Positions 36,233 to 47,058 of a stretch of 64,000 nt of DNA are shown here, one piece after another. The position numbers and the translations under genes are program-made. Source of the stretch: Solimonas sp. (GTDB lineage: Bacteria; Pseudomonadota; Gammaproteobacteria; Nevskiales; Nevskiaceae); assembly GCA_030149365.1 (NCBI GenBank), contig JASBRP010000050.1, positions 1 to 64,000 on the forward strand. Reading direction: 5' to 3'. The notes beneath the pieces were generated by a model that was not told the origin of the DNA, did no database searches, and worked only from the letters and a program-made list of their open reading frames with translations. Position 1 is the first letter of the stretch, and each line of letters opens with the position of its first letter.

Positions 36233-36865
36233 ATGAACATCGCCGTAGACCAGCGCGCCCTCGCCCGCCTGCCCCAGCAGCAGCGAGCCATCGACCGATT
36301 CGAGCTGGTGCTGCAGGAGACGCAGGCCCTGCTGGCGGAGGAAGGCCTGTCGGGCTTCTCGATTCCCGCCGTGGCGGCCCGCCTGGGCTACACCCGCGCC
36401 AGCATCTACAAGTTCTTCCCCACGCCCTACGCCGTGCTGAACGAGCTGGTGCGCCGCCATTTCGCGGGCCTGGAGCAGACACTGGTGGCGGACGCGGCAC
36501 AGCTCGCCAGGCGCGAGTGGCAGGACGTGGTGCGCGCGATCGTCCATGCCGCCGCCGCCTTCCACAACGAGCACCCCACCGGGATGATGCTGGCCCTGGG
36601 CGGCGCGGTGACCGACGAGAGCTACCGCAGCTACGAGCTGACCGTGCGCCATCTCGGCGGGCTGGCGCGGCAGCTGCTGCAGATGCGCGGCATGGTGGTG
36701 CCGGCCGAACCGGTGGACGTGGCGACGCTGGCGGTGGACGTGGCCACCACCTGCTTCCGCCATGCTTACATCGCGCACCGCCGCATCACGCCGGACTACG
36801 AACAGGCCGCGGCCGATGTGATGATCGACTTCCTGGCCCGCCAGCTCGGCCTGCAGAACGCCTGA
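36233..36865 (+). CDS. TetR/AcrR family transcriptional regulator (2)
   Basis: A 210-residue one-component repressor candidate. The helix-turn-helix LSGFSIPAVAARLGYTRASIYKFFPTPYAVLNEL differs only modestly from that of the TetR at 30009, so the two are recent paralogs likely to recognise similar sites. The rest is the divergent effector-binding domain. It is divergent from cytochrome 3, and palindromes sit in front of both genes. The conserved recognition helix with a changed sensor region fits regulators that share a binding site but respond to different ligands; that is inference. Confidence 0.9.
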   Translation: MNIAVDQRALARLPQQQRAIDRFELVLQETQALLAEEGLSGFSIPAVAARLGYTRASIYKFFPTPYAVLNELVRRHFAGLEQTLVADAAQLARREWQDVVRAIVHAAAAFHNEHPTGMMLALGGAVTDESYRSYELTVRHLGGLARQLLQMRGMVVPAEPVDVATLAVDVATTCFRHAYIAHRRITPDYEQAAADVMIDFLARQLGLQNA

Positions 36866-36919
36866 GCGGCGGCGCCGGTTTGACGCTGCGCGGCTGTCTC
36901 ACTATCATTTGCGCCCCTC

Positions 36920-36994
36920 GGACAGTTAGCTCAGCGGTAGAGCATCGCTTTCACACGGCGGGGGTCACAGGTTCAAGCCCTGTACTGTCCACCA
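36920..36994 (+). tRNA. tRNA-Val (anticodon CAC)
   Basis: The acceptor arms GGACAGT (36920-36926) and ACTGTCC (36984-36990) are followed by discriminator A and encoded CCA. The D arm TAGCTCAGCGGTAGAGC and T arm CAGGTTCAAGCCCTG are standard. The anticodon stem TCGCT/GGCGG includes wobble pairs and encloses loop TTCACAC, giving CAC for codon GUG. A perfect terminator hairpin follows at 37006. It marks the right border of the cytochrome region. Confidence 0.93.
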
Positions 36995-37005
36995 AACGAG
37001 AAATC

Positions 37006-37033
37006 AGGGCCTGCAGCGATGCAGGCCCTTTTT
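37006..37033 (+). terminator. Rho-independent terminator of tRNA-Val
   Basis: AGGGCCTGCA (37006-37015) and TGCAGGCCCT (37020-37029) form a perfect 10-bp stem with a 4-base loop, followed by TTTT. Confidence 0.92.
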
Positions 37034-37124
37034 CGTTGGCGGCCCGCTCTGGCTGCTCCAGAGGGTTGAGCCCCGCCCCGTTCGGGGCTAGGCTGCGCGC
37101 CTTTCCCGCTGCCCCCTGACCGCC

Positions 37125-37784
37125 ATGACCGCTGTCCGCCCCCTGATGCTGGCCATCCAGCAACGCGATCTCGAAGCTGCCAAGGCCGCGCTGGAGCGCG
37201 ATGCCTCGCAGGCCACCGATGCCATTCCCGGCGGGCTGTCGCCGCTGATGTTCGCGCTGTACAACGGCGCGCTGGAGATCGCCCAGCTGCTGAAGGCCTT
37301 CCGCCCGCTGGACGTGTTCGAGGCGGCCGCCATGAACGATGCGCGGCGCGTGGCGGAGCTGGTGGCGGCGCAGCCGGCGCTGACCACCGAGTACAGCCCC
37401 GACGGCTGGACGCCGATGCACCTGGCGGCCTTCCTCGGCTCGCGCGAGGCGCTGTTCGTACTGCTGGGCCTGGGCGCGCCGATGGAAGCGGTGTCGCAGA
37501 ACCCGATGGCCAACACGCCGATGCATGCCGCCATCGCCGGCCCCGCGGGCGAGGCACTGGCACCGCTGCTGATCGGCTTCGGTGCGGATGTGAAGTACGT
37601 GGGCGGTAGCGGTGTGAGCGCGCTGCATCTGGCGGCATCGCGCGGCTTCGACGGCCTGTGCAAGCTGCTGGTATCGCGCGGCGCCGACCGCGCCGGCCGC
37701 ACCGAGGACGGCAAGAACGCCGCCGAGATCGCGCGCGAACGCGGGCACCTGAACACGGCGGCGATCCTGGACCTGGCGGGCTAG
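37125..37784 (+). CDS. Ankyrin repeat domain protein
   Basis: A 219-residue protein made almost wholly of about five to six ankyrin repeats, recognised by phrases such as GLSPLMFALYNGALEIAQLL, GWTPMHLAAFLGSREALFVLL, NTPMHAAIAGPAGEALAPLLIGFG and GVSALHLAASRGFDGLCKLLVSRGAD. It has no signal peptide or membrane segment, so a cytoplasmic protein-protein scaffold is expected; the partner is unknown. It stands alone between the tRNA and the hairpin repeats at 37803. Confidence 0.88.
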   Translation: MTAVRPLMLAIQQRDLEAAKAALERDASQATDAIPGGLSPLMFALYNGALEIAQLLKAFRPLDVFEAAAMNDARRVAELVAAQPALTTEYSPDGWTPMHLAAFLGSREALFVLLGLGAPMEAVSQNPMANTPMHAAIAGPAGEALAPLLIGFGADVKYVGGSGVSALHLAASRGFDGLCKLLVSRGADRAGRTEDGKNAAEIARERGHLNTAAILDLAG

Positions 37785-37802
37785 TACTTCCCGCCCTTGT
37801 GG

Positions 37803-37851
37803 GAGCGGCTTCAGCCGCGATCTGTGGAAAAGATCGCGGCTGAAGCCGCTC
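37803..37851. repeat. REP-like element with perfect 21-bp arms
   Basis: GAGCGGCTTCAGCCGCGATCT (first 21 bases, 37803-37823) and its exact complement at 37831-37851 enclose a 7-base loop. The GGAGCGGCTTCAGCCGCGA core is a common REP type in pseudomonads and relatives. It lies 18 bases after the ankyrin gene stop. Confidence 0.85.
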
Positions 37852-37880
37852 TCACATGAACTCCTGGATTGACGAGACCC

Positions 37881-38484
<604 letters not shown>

Positions 38485-38494
38485 TCAGCGTCCC

Positions 38495-39526
38495 CTACAC
38501 CGCCACCGGACTGCGCTCCGAGAACTGGCCGTTCCAGTAGGGGTAATAGGGATAGGCTGGGGTCACGCGACTGGCGGCATCGAGGCGGACCATCTGTTCC
38601 GCGCTGAGCTGCCAGCCGAGCGCACCGAGGTTCTGCTGCAGCTGCGATTCGTCGCGTGCGCCGATCAGCACGCTGGCCACGGTGGGTCGCTGCAGCAGCC
38701 AGTTGATGGCGATCTGCGGCACGGTCTTGCCGGTCTCCGCGGCGACCTCTTCCAGCGCGTCGATCACGCGGTACAGGTGCTCGTCGGCCACCGGCGGCGC
38801 GAAGCCGGCGGTTTCGTGCAGGCGGCTGCCCTGCGGCAGCGGCTGGCCGCGGCGGATCTTGCCGGTGAGGCGGCCCCAGCCCAGCGGGCTCCAGACCAGG
38901 GCGCCGACGCCCTGGTCCTGGCCCAGCGGCATCAGCTCCCACTCGTAGTCACGGCCGATCAGCGAGTAATAGGTCTGGTTGGCGACGTAGCGCTCCAGGC
39001 CCAGGCGGTCGGAGGCGGCGAGCGATTTCATCAACTGCCAGCCGGAGAAATTGGAGACGCCCAGATAGCGCAGCTTGCCCTCGCGCACCAGTTGGTCGAG
39101 CGTGCGCAGGACCTGCTCCACCGGCGTCTGCGCGTCGAAGGAATGCAGTTGCAGGATGTCGATGTGATCCGTGTCCAGGCGCCGGAGCGCGGCATGCACG
39201 CCCTCGATCAGGTGATGGCGCGAGGCGCCGACGTCGTTGGGACCCTCGCCCACACGCAACGCGAGCTTGGTGGAAACGATGGCGCGCTGGCGTCGGCCCT
39301 TCAGCGCGGCACCGAGGATTTCCTCGGAGGCGCCGCTGGAGTAGACGTCAGCGGTGTCGAACAGGCTGACGCCAGCGTCCAGGCAGATGTCGACGATGCG
39401 ACGCGCGGCGGCGATGTCGGTGTTGCCCCAGGCGCTGAACAGCGGGCCTTGCCCGCCGAAGGTGCCGGCGCCGAAGCCGAGGGCGGGTACCTTGAAGCCC
39501 GAGTGGCCGAGAAAGCGGTATTCCAT
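38495..39526 (-). CDS. Aldo/keto reductase
   Basis: An NADPH-dependent oxidoreductase with a TIM-barrel fold, 343 residues. The catalytic tetrad is complete: Asp57 and Tyr62 in FDTADVYSSG, Lys87 in VSTKLAL and His128 in LQLHSFD. The start MEYRFLGHSGFKVPALGFGAG is typical, so the ATG at 39526 is firm even though the frame stays open upstream through the MFS gene. It follows the MFS transporter by 29 bases and is likely co-transcribed. The substrate is unknown; with an exporter and a LysR regulator next to it, detoxification of a reactive carbonyl or an antimicrobial is plausible. Confidence 0.92.
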   Translation of the reverse strand: MEYRFLGHSGFKVPALGFGAGTFGGQGPLFSAWGNTDIAAARRIVDICLDAGVSLFDTADVYSSGASEEILGAALKGRRQRAIVSTKLALRVGEGPNDVGASRHHLIEGVHAALRRLDTDHIDILQLHSFDAQTPVEQVLRTLDQLVREGKLRYLGVSNFSGWQLMKSLAASDRLGLERYVANQTYYSLIGRDYEWELMPLGQDQGVGALVWSPLGWGRLTGKIRRGQPLPQGSRLHETAGFAPPVADEHLYRVIDALEEVAAETGKTVPQIAINWLLQRPTVASVLIGARDESQLQQNLGALGWQLSAEQMVRLDAASRVTPAYPYYPYWNGQFSERSPVAV

Positions 39527-39555
39527 GTGTCTTGCTCCAGGAAAGAGGATGCGGC

Positions 39556-40740
39556 TCAGGCCGCGGTCTCGCAGTGCGTGGCGACCTGGCGCCGCTGCAG
39601 GGCATGACCCGCCAGGGCCAGCGCCAGGCCGGCCAGGGTGAACAGCAGGGCGGCGGTGCCGAGGGCACGCAGGCCGAAGCCCTGTGCCAGCGTCAGGCTG
39701 CCGGCACCGGCACCCAGCGCGTTGCCGAGATTGAAGGCGGCGATGTTGAGGCTGGAGGCGAGCGTCTGCCCGGCGCCGCTGGCCTGCTCCAGCACGGCGA
39801 ACTGCAGCGGTGCGACGGTGGCGAAGGACGCGATGCCAAGAACCCCGAAGAACACCACAGCCATCCACGGGGTACCGATGGCCAGCGGCATCGCCGCCAG
39901 CACCAGCGCCAGGGCGGCGAGCGTCCAGATCACGGCATGGCGCGGCGCACGGTCGGCCAGCGCGCCGCCGAGGAAGTTGCCGGCGCCCATGCCCAGGCCG
40001 AACAGCAGCAGCACGGCGGACACGCTGCCCAGCGCGATGCCGGAGACTTCCGTCAGCAGCGGTTGCACGTAGGTGAAGACGGCGAACACGCCGGCAAAGC
40101 CCAGCACGGTGATGCCCAGGCCCAGCAGCACCTGCGGACGCGCCAGCACGGCAAGCTCCTCGCGCAGCGGCGGCAGGGGCTCGCCCGCGGCCCGCTTGGC
40201 GGCGGGGACGCACAGGGCGATCACCACGAAGGCCAGCACGCCGATGATCACCACCGCCCAGAAGGTGGCACGCCAGCCCAGGTGCAGGCCCAGCCAAGCA
40301 CCGGCCGGCACGCCCAGCAGGGTGGCGGCGGTGAGGCCGGTGAACATAACGGCGATGGCCGAGGCGCGGCGCTGCGGCGGCACCAGCGAGGTGGCGACGA
40401 TGGAGCCGACGCCGAAGAAGGTGCCGTGGGCCAGCGCGGTGAGCACGCGCGCGGCCATCAGCCAGCCGTAGTCGGGTGCCAGGGCACAAGTGAGATTGCC
40501 GAGCGTGAAGATGGCCATCAGGCCGAGCAGCACGGCCTTCTGCGGCAGCGAGCGTGTGGCCAGTGTCAGGATCGGCGCGCCGACGGTGACGCCGAGCGCG
40601 TATCCGGAGATCAGCAGCCCGGCGGTGTCCACCGACACACCGAGATCGGCCGACACCTGCTGCAGCAGGCCCATGATGACGAATTCCGTGGTGCCGATAC
40701 CGAAGGCGCCGGCGGTGAGTGCGAGGAGTGCGATTGGCAT
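39556..40740 (-). CDS. MFS transporter of the AraJ/PbuE-like (DHA1) type
   Basis: A 394-residue inner membrane protein with 12 predicted membrane segments. It begins MPIALLALTAGAFGIGTTEFVIMGLL, characteristic of drug/sugar efflux members of this subfamily, and has the loop-2 region between segments 2 and 3 (LATRSLPQKAVLL) and the antiporter-type glycine-proline phrase LGVPAGAWLG in segment 5. The substrate is unknown. It is divergent from a LysR gene, with 91 bases between the starts, and leads the unit with the aldo/keto reductase. Confidence 0.9.
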   Translation of the reverse strand: MPIALLALTAGAFGIGTTEFVIMGLLQQVSADLGVSVDTAGLLISGYALGVTVGAPILTLATRSLPQKAVLLGLMAIFTLGNLTCALAPDYGWLMAARVLTALAHGTFFGVGSIVATSLVPPQRRASAIAVMFTGLTAATLLGVPAGAWLGLHLGWRATFWAVVIIGVLAFVVIALCVPAAKRAAGEPLPPLREELAVLARPQVLLGLGITVLGFAGVFAVFTYVQPLLTEVSGIALGSVSAVLLLFGLGMGAGNFLGGALADRAPRHAVIWTLAALALVLAAMPLAIGTPWMAVVFFGVLGIASFATVAPLQFAVLEQASGAGQTLASSLNIAAFNLGNALGAGAGSLTLAQGFGLRALGTAALLFTLAGLALALAGHALQRRQVATHCETAA

Positions 40741-40831
40741 AGTGGCGCGCACTCTATGCCTGCCGCTGGCGGATGAATATCCGGAATCGTGGACGTACAC
40801 TTGTGACTTCAATTCACAGATGGAATCCGCC

Positions 40832-41779
40832 ATGGCCCGCATCGAGACCAACCGCTCCGGGGAGATGGAAGCCTTCGTGCGCGTGGTGGACCGTGGCGGC
40901 TTCTCCGCCGCGGCCCGCGCGCTGGGCATGACGCCCTCCGCCATCAGCAAGCTGGTGGGGCGGCTGGAGGCTCGCCTCGGCACGCAGCTGGTGCACCGAT
41001 CCACGCGCAAGCTGCAGCTCACCGCCGAGGGGCAGCAGTTCTACGGGTCCAGCCAGCGCGTGCTGGCGGACATGGACGAGGCGGAACGCGGCGTGGCCGC
41101 CGATGCCACGCCGCGTGGTCGCGTGAGCATCAACACCAGCACCTCGTTCGGCTCGCAGGTGCTGGTACCGCTGCTGCCGAAATTCATGGAGCAGTACCCG
41201 CAACTGGCGCTGGACGTGGCGCTGACCGACCGCGTGGTGGACCTGATCGACGAGCGCGCCGATATCGCGGTGCGCTGGGGGCCGCTGCCCTCCTCCGCGC
41301 TGGTGGCGCGGCGCCTGGGCGGGACCACGCAGGTCATCGTCGGCGCGCCCGGCTATCTCGCGCGGCAGGGCACGCCGAAGAAGCCGGACGATCTGCGGGC
41401 GCACCGGCAACTGGATTTCAGCTACCGCCGCCGCGTGCCGGACTGGCCGTTGCGCGTAGGCGGGCGGGCGGTGGACGTGCCGGTGCAGGGTCGGCTGCGC
41501 AGCAGCGACGGCGAAGCGTTGCGTCAGATGGCGGTGGCGGGCCTGGGGCTGGCGCGCCTGTCGCGCTACCACGTGCAGGCCGACCTCGACGCGGGGCGCC
41601 TGGTGGCGGTGCTGGAGCGCTACAACCCGATGGAAGTGGAGCCGATCCACGCCGTGTATCTGGGCAAGCCCGGCAGCCTGCCGGCGCGGGTGCGGGCGGT
41701 GCTGGATTTCCTGGTGGCGGAATTGGGCCGGGATGCACGCTTTGGCCCCGGTGCCGCTGCCCGGCCGAGAGCCCGCTGA
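40832..41779 (+). CDS. LysR family transcriptional regulator
   Basis: A 315-residue regulator. The N-terminal winged helix-turn-helix reads FVRVVDRGGFSAAARALGMTPSAISKLVGRLEARLG, followed by a linker helix and a periplasmic-binding-like effector domain (about 95-300). The opening MARIETNRSGEMEAF favours the ATG at 40832 over the one at 40820. It faces the MFS-reductase unit, which it most likely controls, as is usual for divergent LysR genes. The effector is unknown. Confidence 0.92.
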   Translation: MARIETNRSGEMEAFVRVVDRGGFSAAARALGMTPSAISKLVGRLEARLGTQLVHRSTRKLQLTAEGQQFYGSSQRVLADMDEAERGVAADATPRGRVSINTSTSFGSQVLVPLLPKFMEQYPQLALDVALTDRVVDLIDERADIAVRWGPLPSSALVARRLGGTTQVIVGAPGYLARQGTPKKPDDLRAHRQLDFSYRRRVPDWPLRVGGRAVDVPVQGRLRSSDGEALRQMAVAGLGLARLSRYHVQADLDAGRLVAVLERYNPMEVEPIHAVYLGKPGSLPARVRAVLDFLVAELGRDARFGPGAAARPRAR

Positions 41780-41791
41780 GCCCGGCCCGCA

Positions 41792-41842
41792 GTAATTTAA
41801 CCCGGGTAATATTGACTTGAATATTTATACCCGGGTATAAAT
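41792..41842 (+). promoter_or_regulatory. Two CCCGGG-centred palindromes before the DUF2239 gene
   Basis: ATTTATACCC/GGGTATAAAT (41823-41842) is a perfect 20-bp palindrome. A second site, TTAACCCGGGTAA (41797-41809), shares the ACCCGGGT core with one mismatch outside it. The centres are 29 bases apart, close to three helical turns. The second site ends 26 bases before the ATG, so a bound protein would cover the promoter or leader. Confidence 0.7.
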
Positions 41843-41868
41843 AGGCATCCCAATACCAGGTATGCCTC

Positions 41869-42438
41869 ATGACCCTCTCCTTTACCGCCTTTGACGGCCC
41901 CCGCCGCCTGGCCTCCGGCCCGCTGCCCGCGGTCGCCCTCGCGGTGCGCCGCGCGCTGGCCCAGTCCGCTCCCGGAGCGATGCTGATCTTCAACGACGAC
42001 ACCGGCCGCTCCATCGACGTGGACCTGCGCGGCAGCGATGAAGAACTGACCGCGCGCCTGGCGCCCGCCTCGACGGATGCCGCGGCGGAGACGGCCAAGG
42101 GACGCGGGCGTCCGAAGCTGGGCGTGGTGGCGCGCGAGGTGACGCTGCTGCCGCGGCATTGGGACTGGCTGGCGACGCAGCCCGGGGGTGCGTCCGTGGC
42201 ACTGCGCAAGCTCGTGGAAGAAGCCCGCCGCGCCCAGGGCGACAAGGGCCGGATACGGCAGGCGCAGGAGCGCGCATATCACTTCATGTCGGCGACGGCG
42301 GGCGACCTGCCGGGATTCGAGGAAGCGATCCGTGCGCTGTACGCGGGTGATCGCGAGCGCCTGGCCGAACAGATGGCGCCGTGGCCGCAGGACCTGCGCG
42401 AGCATGCGCTGGCGCTGGCGGCTGAGCGCGCGGAGTAG
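41869..42438 (+). CDS. DUF2239 family protein
   Basis: A 189-residue cytoplasmic protein of unknown function. The N-terminal part (about 1-60) resembles the conserved start of DUF2239 with FNDDTGRSIDVDLRG. The middle has GRGRPKLGVVAREVTLLPRHWDWLATQPGG, diagnostic of the family; GRGRPKL looks like an AT-hook minor-groove motif, and REVTLLPRHWDWL a helical DNA-contact candidate. DNA binding is my inference. Two CCCGGG palindromes in the promoter could be its own operator. It ends 102 bases before the convergent guaA. Confidence 0.85.
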   Translation: MTLSFTAFDGPRRLASGPLPAVALAVRRALAQSAPGAMLIFNDDTGRSIDVDLRGSDEELTARLAPASTDAAAETAKGRGRPKLGVVAREVTLLPRHWDWLATQPGGASVALRKLVEEARRAQGDKGRIRQAQERAYHFMSATAGDLPGFEEAIRALYAGDRERLAEQMAPWPQDLREHALALAAERAE

Positions 42439-42476
42439 TCGCCCACCTTCGGCCCTTCAGTAGAGAGGGCGTATCA

Positions 42477-42507
42477 GTCTCGGCCAGGCGGAGAACCTGG
42501 CCGAGAC
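42477..42507. terminator. Hairpin between convergent DUF2239 gene and guaA
   Basis: GTCTCGGCCAGG (42477-42488) and CCTGGCCGAGAC (42496-42507) form a perfect 12-bp stem with a 7-base loop. It lies in the 102-base convergent gap and can act for both genes. T-runs are absent, so a factor-assisted end or a transcript-protecting structure is possible. Confidence 0.6.
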
Positions 42508-42539
42508 GATTCAAGCTCGGGTTCTTGCGTCGCGAGCCG

Positions 42540-44120
42540 CTATTCCCACTCGATGGTGGCAGGCGGCTTGCCTGAAATGTCGTACACCACTCGCGACACA
42601 CCCGCGATCTCGTTGACGATGCGGCGCGAGCAGACGTCCAGCAGCTCGTAGGGCAGGTGCGCCCAATGCGCCGTCATGAATTCGATGGTCTGTACGGCGC
42701 GCAGGGCGATGACGGGCTCGTAGCGGCGGCCGTCGCCGGTGACGCCGACGCTCTTCACCGGCAGGAACACGGCGAAGGCCTGGGAGGTCTTGTCGTACCA
42801 GCCGCTCTTGCGCAGCTCTTCGATGAAGATGTGATCGGCCAGGCGCAGGGTGTCGGCGGCGGCCTTGGTGACCTCGCCGAGGATGCGCACGCCCAGGCCG
42901 GGGCCCGGGAAGGGGTGGCGGTAGACCATCTCGCGCGGCAGGCCGAGCTCGACACCGATGGCGCGCACCTCGTCCTTGAACAGCTCGCGCAGCGGCTCCA
43001 CCAGCTTCATCTTCATGCGCTCGGGCAGGCCGCCGACATTGTGGTGGCTCTTGATGACGTGAGCCTTCTTGGTCTTGCCGCCGGCGGACTCGATGACGTC
43101 CGGGTAAATGGTGCCCTGGGCCAGGAAGTCGACGCCCTGCAGCTTGTTGGACTCTTCCTCGAAGACCTCGACGAACAGGCGGCCGATGATCTTGCGTTTG
43201 GCCTCGGGGTCGCTGACGCCGGCCAGCTCGCGCAGGAAGCGCTCCTCGGCATCCACGCGGATGACCTTCACGCCGAGGTTGTCGGCGAAGATCTTCATGA
43301 CCTGGTCGCCTTCCTGGTGGCGCAGCAGGCCGTGATCCACGAACACGCAGGTCAGCTGGTCGCCGATGGCCTTGTGCAGCAGCGCGGCGACGACGGAGGA
43401 ATCCACGCCGCCCGAGAGGCCCAGCAGCACCTTGGAGCTGCCGACCTGCTTGCGCACGGTCTCGATGGCGTCCTCGATGATGCGACCCGGCTTCCAGGCG
43501 TCGCCGCAGCCGCAGATCTCGTGCAGGAAGCGCGAGTAGACGCGCGCGCCCTGGGTGGTGTGCGTGACTTCCGGGTGGAACTGCAGCGCGTAGTAGTGGC
43601 GCGACTCGTCGGCCATGCCGGCGATGGGCACGTCCTTGGTGGAGGCGATGCGCTTGAAGCCTTCCGGCAGCTGCGAGACGTGGTCGCCGTGCGACATCCA
43701 GACGTCGAGCAGGCCGTGGCCTTCGTCGTTGACGCGGTCCTCGATGTCCTTGAGCAGATTCGAGTGGGAATGCGCACGAATCTCGGCGTAGCCGAACTCC
43801 TTGACCGAGCCCGGATCGACCTTGCCGCCGAGTTGCGCGGCCATGGTCTGCATGCCGTAGCAGATGCCCAGCACTGGCACCTTGAGGTCCCACACGGCCT
43901 GCGGCGCACGCGGCGAGTTGGCCTCGATCACCGACTCCGGTCCGCCGGACAGGATCACGCCCTTGGGGCCGAAGGTGCGGATGTCCTCGTCGGTGATGTC
44001 CCAGGGGTGCAGCTCGCAGTAGACGCCGAGTTCGCGTACGCGGCGCGCGATCAGCTGCGTGTACTGGCTGCCGAAATCGAGGATCAGGATCTTGTCGCTA
44101 TGGATGTTCATGGACGTCAT
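42540..44120 (-). CDS. guaA: GMP synthase (glutamine-hydrolysing)
   Basis: Makes GMP from XMP, ATP and glutamine in the cytoplasm. The 526-residue protein has the class I amidotransferase domain with nucleophile Cys87 in GICYGMQ and the HPEV motif, then the ATP-pyrophosphatase P-loop GLSGGVDSS and the C-terminal dimerisation domain ending PPATIEWE. It follows guaB by 35 bases, the standard purine operon. The start is ATG 44120 or 44111; both lie just after a terminator-like hairpin, and neither has a strong ribosome site. Confidence 0.97.
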   Translation of the reverse strand: MTSMNIHSDKILILDFGSQYTQLIARRVRELGVYCELHPWDITDEDIRTFGPKGVILSGGPESVIEANSPRAPQAVWDLKVPVLGICYGMQTMAAQLGGKVDPGSVKEFGYAEIRAHSHSNLLKDIEDRVNDEGHGLLDVWMSHGDHVSQLPEGFKRIASTKDVPIAGMADESRHYYALQFHPEVTHTTQGARVYSRFLHEICGCGDAWKPGRIIEDAIETVRKQVGSSKVLLGLSGGVDSSVVAALLHKAIGDQLTCVFVDHGLLRHQEGDQVMKIFADNLGVKVIRVDAEERFLRELAGVSDPEAKRKIIGRLFVEVFEEESNKLQGVDFLAQGTIYPDVIESAGGKTKKAHVIKSHHNVGGLPERMKMKLVEPLRELFKDEVRAIGVELGLPREMVYRHPFPGPGLGVRILGEVTKAAADTLRLADHIFIEELRKSGWYDKTSQAFAVFLPVKSVGVTGDGRRYEPVIALRAVQTIEFMTAHWAHLPYELLDVCSRRIVNEIAGVSRVVYDISGKPPATIEWE

Positions 44121-44123
44121 GTG

Positions 44124-44146
44124 AAAAGCCCCGGCGAGGCCGGGGC
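44124..44146 (-). terminator. Terminator-like hairpin between guaB and guaA
   Basis: Read on the minus strand, GCCCCGGC and GCCGGGGC form a perfect 8-bp stem with a 3-base loop, followed by TTTT and, 3 bases later, the guaA ATG. It should end part of the guaB transcripts and lower guaA output relative to guaB. It also leaves little room for a Shine-Dalgarno sequence. Confidence 0.65.
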
Positions 44147-44155
44147 GTGGTTTTC

Positions 44156-45670
<1,515 letters not shown>

Positions 45671-45671
<1 letters not shown>

Positions 45672-47056
45672 TGGCCCGGACATTATTCATGCCGCCATCC
45701 GACCGCCCACAGGACCCGTCCCGCCGTACCGTCTACCAGGTCTCCGAGCTGGCCGAGACCCTGCGCGGGCTGCTGGAAGACAGCCTGCCGCGGGTCTGGA
45801 TCCAGGGGGAAATCTCCAATCTGTCCCGCCCGGCCTCGGGCCACTGGTATTTCACGGTCAAGGACGCCCGCGCCCAGCTGCGCTGCGCCATGTTCCGCAA
45901 CGCCAACCTGCAGGTGCGCCCGCAACCCCGCGACGGCGACCTGGTGCTGCTGCGCGCCCAGGTCACGGTCTACCCGGCCCGCGGCGACCTGCAGTTGGTG
46001 GTGGAACATATGGAGCCCGCCGGCCAGGGCGCTCTGCTGCGGGCCTTCGAGGAGCTGAAGCGACGGCTGGCTTCTGAAGGGCTGTTCGACGAGCACCTCA
46101 AGCGCGATCTGCCGCCGGTGCCGCGCCGCATCGGCGTCATCACCTCCGGCACCGGCGCCGCCCTGCAGGACATATTGAGTACCCTCTCACGCCGCTTCCC
46201 GCTGGCCGAGGTGATCCTGGCGGCCGTGCCGGTTCAGGGCGCCGAGGCGGCGCCGGCCATGATCCGCGCGCTGCAGGCCCTGCCCGGCTCCCGGCCCGAC
46301 GTGATCATCCTGGCCCGCGGCGGCGGCTCGCTGGAGGACCTCTGGGCCTTCAATGACGAGGGCCTGGCCCGCGCCATCCGCGCTTGCCCGGTGCCGGTGG
46401 TCAGCGGCGTGGGCCACGAGATCGACTTCACCATCGCCGACTTCGCCGCGGACCATCGTGCCCCTACGCCTACCGGCGCGGCCGAGGCAGTGAGCCCGGA
46501 CATCGGCGAATGGGCGGAGCGCCTGCTGGGGCGCGAGCGCAGCCTGGCGCATGCGCTGCAGCGCGCCCTGCGCCAGGACGGCGAGCGCCTGGAGCGGCAG
46601 GTGCGCCGCCTGGAATTGCTGCACCCCGGCCGCCGCCTGCGCGATGCCGCGCAGCGGCTCGACGAACTGGCCACCCGCCTGCAGGGCGCCGTGCTGCAGC
46701 GCCTGGAGCGCGGCGGCCAGCGGCGCCAGCACCTGCAGGCACGCCTGGGCACGGCCACGCCGCTGCTGGCCATCGCACAGCAGCGGCGCAAGCTGGACCA
46801 CGCGCAGGACCTGCTGCGCGGGCGCCTGGGCCTGTCGCTGCAACAGGCGCAGGCGCGGCTGGCGCGCACCGATTCGCTGCTGGCCAGCCTCAACCCGCGG
46901 GCCGTGCTGGAGCGCGGCTACGCCATTGCACTCGATGCCCAGGGCCGTGCCCTGACCCACGCCACGCAGGCCGCCCCCGGCGACGCGCTGCAGATCCTGC
47001 TCGGCCGCGGCGCGGTCGATGCCACCGTCAACCAGATACATCCCGAGAAGAAATAA
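45671..47056 (+). CDS. xseA: Exodeoxyribonuclease VII large subunit
   Basis: The catalytic subunit of ExoVII, which degrades single-stranded DNA from both ends. The 461-residue protein has the N-terminal OB-fold ([24 protein letters not shown]), the catalytic domain with [28 protein letters not shown] and [22 protein letters not shown], and a long coiled-coil C-terminal region. ATG 45671 and 45689 are both possible; 45689 would start MPPSDRPQ and clear the divergent guaB promoter. It is followed after 2 bases by the PrmA fusion gene. The small subunit gene xseB is not in the window. Confidence 0.95.
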
Positions 47057-47058
47057 CC

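Noticed and set aside
39527..40489. Upstream extension of the aldo/keto reductase frame to 664 residues
   Set aside because: The added part overlaps the MFS gene in another frame and has no domain. The family start is at 39526.
46384..47058. Upstream extension of the PrmA frame to 666 residues
   Set aside because: The extra 225 codons lie inside xseA in another frame and look like shadow sequence; PrmA begins at MAWLQLRV.
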